Assembly: GCA_043818095.1 (NCBI GenBank)
Contig: JBDRGD010000091.1
Span: forward strand, 1-11,451
DNA from: JBDRGD01 sp043818095
GTDB taxonomy: Bacteria > Chloroflexota > Dehalococcoidia > Dehalococcoidales > RBG-16-60-22
Length of the DNA stretch: 11,451 nt
Direction of reading: 5' to 3'
The translations under genes were made by a program, and so were the position numbers. The notes beneath the pieces were generated by a model. That model was not told the origin of the DNA. It did no database searches and worked only from the letters and a program-made list of their open reading frames with translations. Positions 11,421-11,451 of the stretch are shown in pieces; positions within the stretch are counted from its first letter, which is position 1; every line of letters starts with the position of its first letter.

Positions 11421-11451
11421 ACACAGGGGGATGGGGAACAAAACTCAATGA

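Overview
This window reads as a moderately GC-rich chromosome segment from a free-living bacterium. Gene content fits Chloroflexota, most likely Dehalococcoidia: a single-chain glycyl-tRNA synthetase, DUF1015, DUF72, an FmdB-type zinc ribbon, an AEC carrier and, most tellingly, an archaellin-like protein. This placement is an inference from gene families; there is no rRNA or other marker to confirm it. Promoters look like ordinary sigma-70 sites, several with 17-18 base spacers, and most genes have strong AGGAGG-type ribosome sites.

Region 1 (1-2540): a cut-off HAD (Cof-type) hydrolase and a DUF72 protein form a minus-strand pair. Back-to-back promoters separate them from a plus-strand MtnX-like HAD phosphatase. 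That gene converges on a minus-strand exodeoxyribonuclease III (xth) whose promoter sits so close to its ATG that the mRNA should be leaderless. Region 2 (2541-5073): a small LiaI-like membrane protein, a SAM methyltransferase, a small cupin and an AEC-type permease, arranged as convergent and divergent pairs. Palindromic repeats lie in the two divergent gaps. Region 3 (5122-6429): a DUF1015 protein transcribed toward the permease gene.

Region 4 (6430-7503): a two-gene plus-strand unit of an excisionase/BldC-like DNA-binding protein followed by an archaellin-like (class III signal peptide, Arch_flagellin-type) protein, closed by a strong 14-bp hairpin. This is the most unusual part of the window: an archaeal-type filament subunit in a bacterial setting with no archaellum motor gene in view. 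Region 5 (7526-9493): a two-helix membrane protein, the FmdB zinc ribbon, a 42-codon remnant of a DUF763 gene that overlaps the start of a membrane-anchored molybdopterin oxidoreductase, and a DUF1648-like four-helix membrane protein.

Region 6 (9509-11451): glycyl-tRNA synthetase, then a clearly AT-richer gene that may be a PD-(D/E)xK-type nuclease and looks horizontally acquired, then hairpin and C-rich repeat sequence at the right edge. Most genes here are unrelated housekeeping or accessory functions; only the HTH/archaellin pair, the HAD/DUF72 pair and the FmdB-DUF763 remnant-oxidoreductase run show clear coupling.
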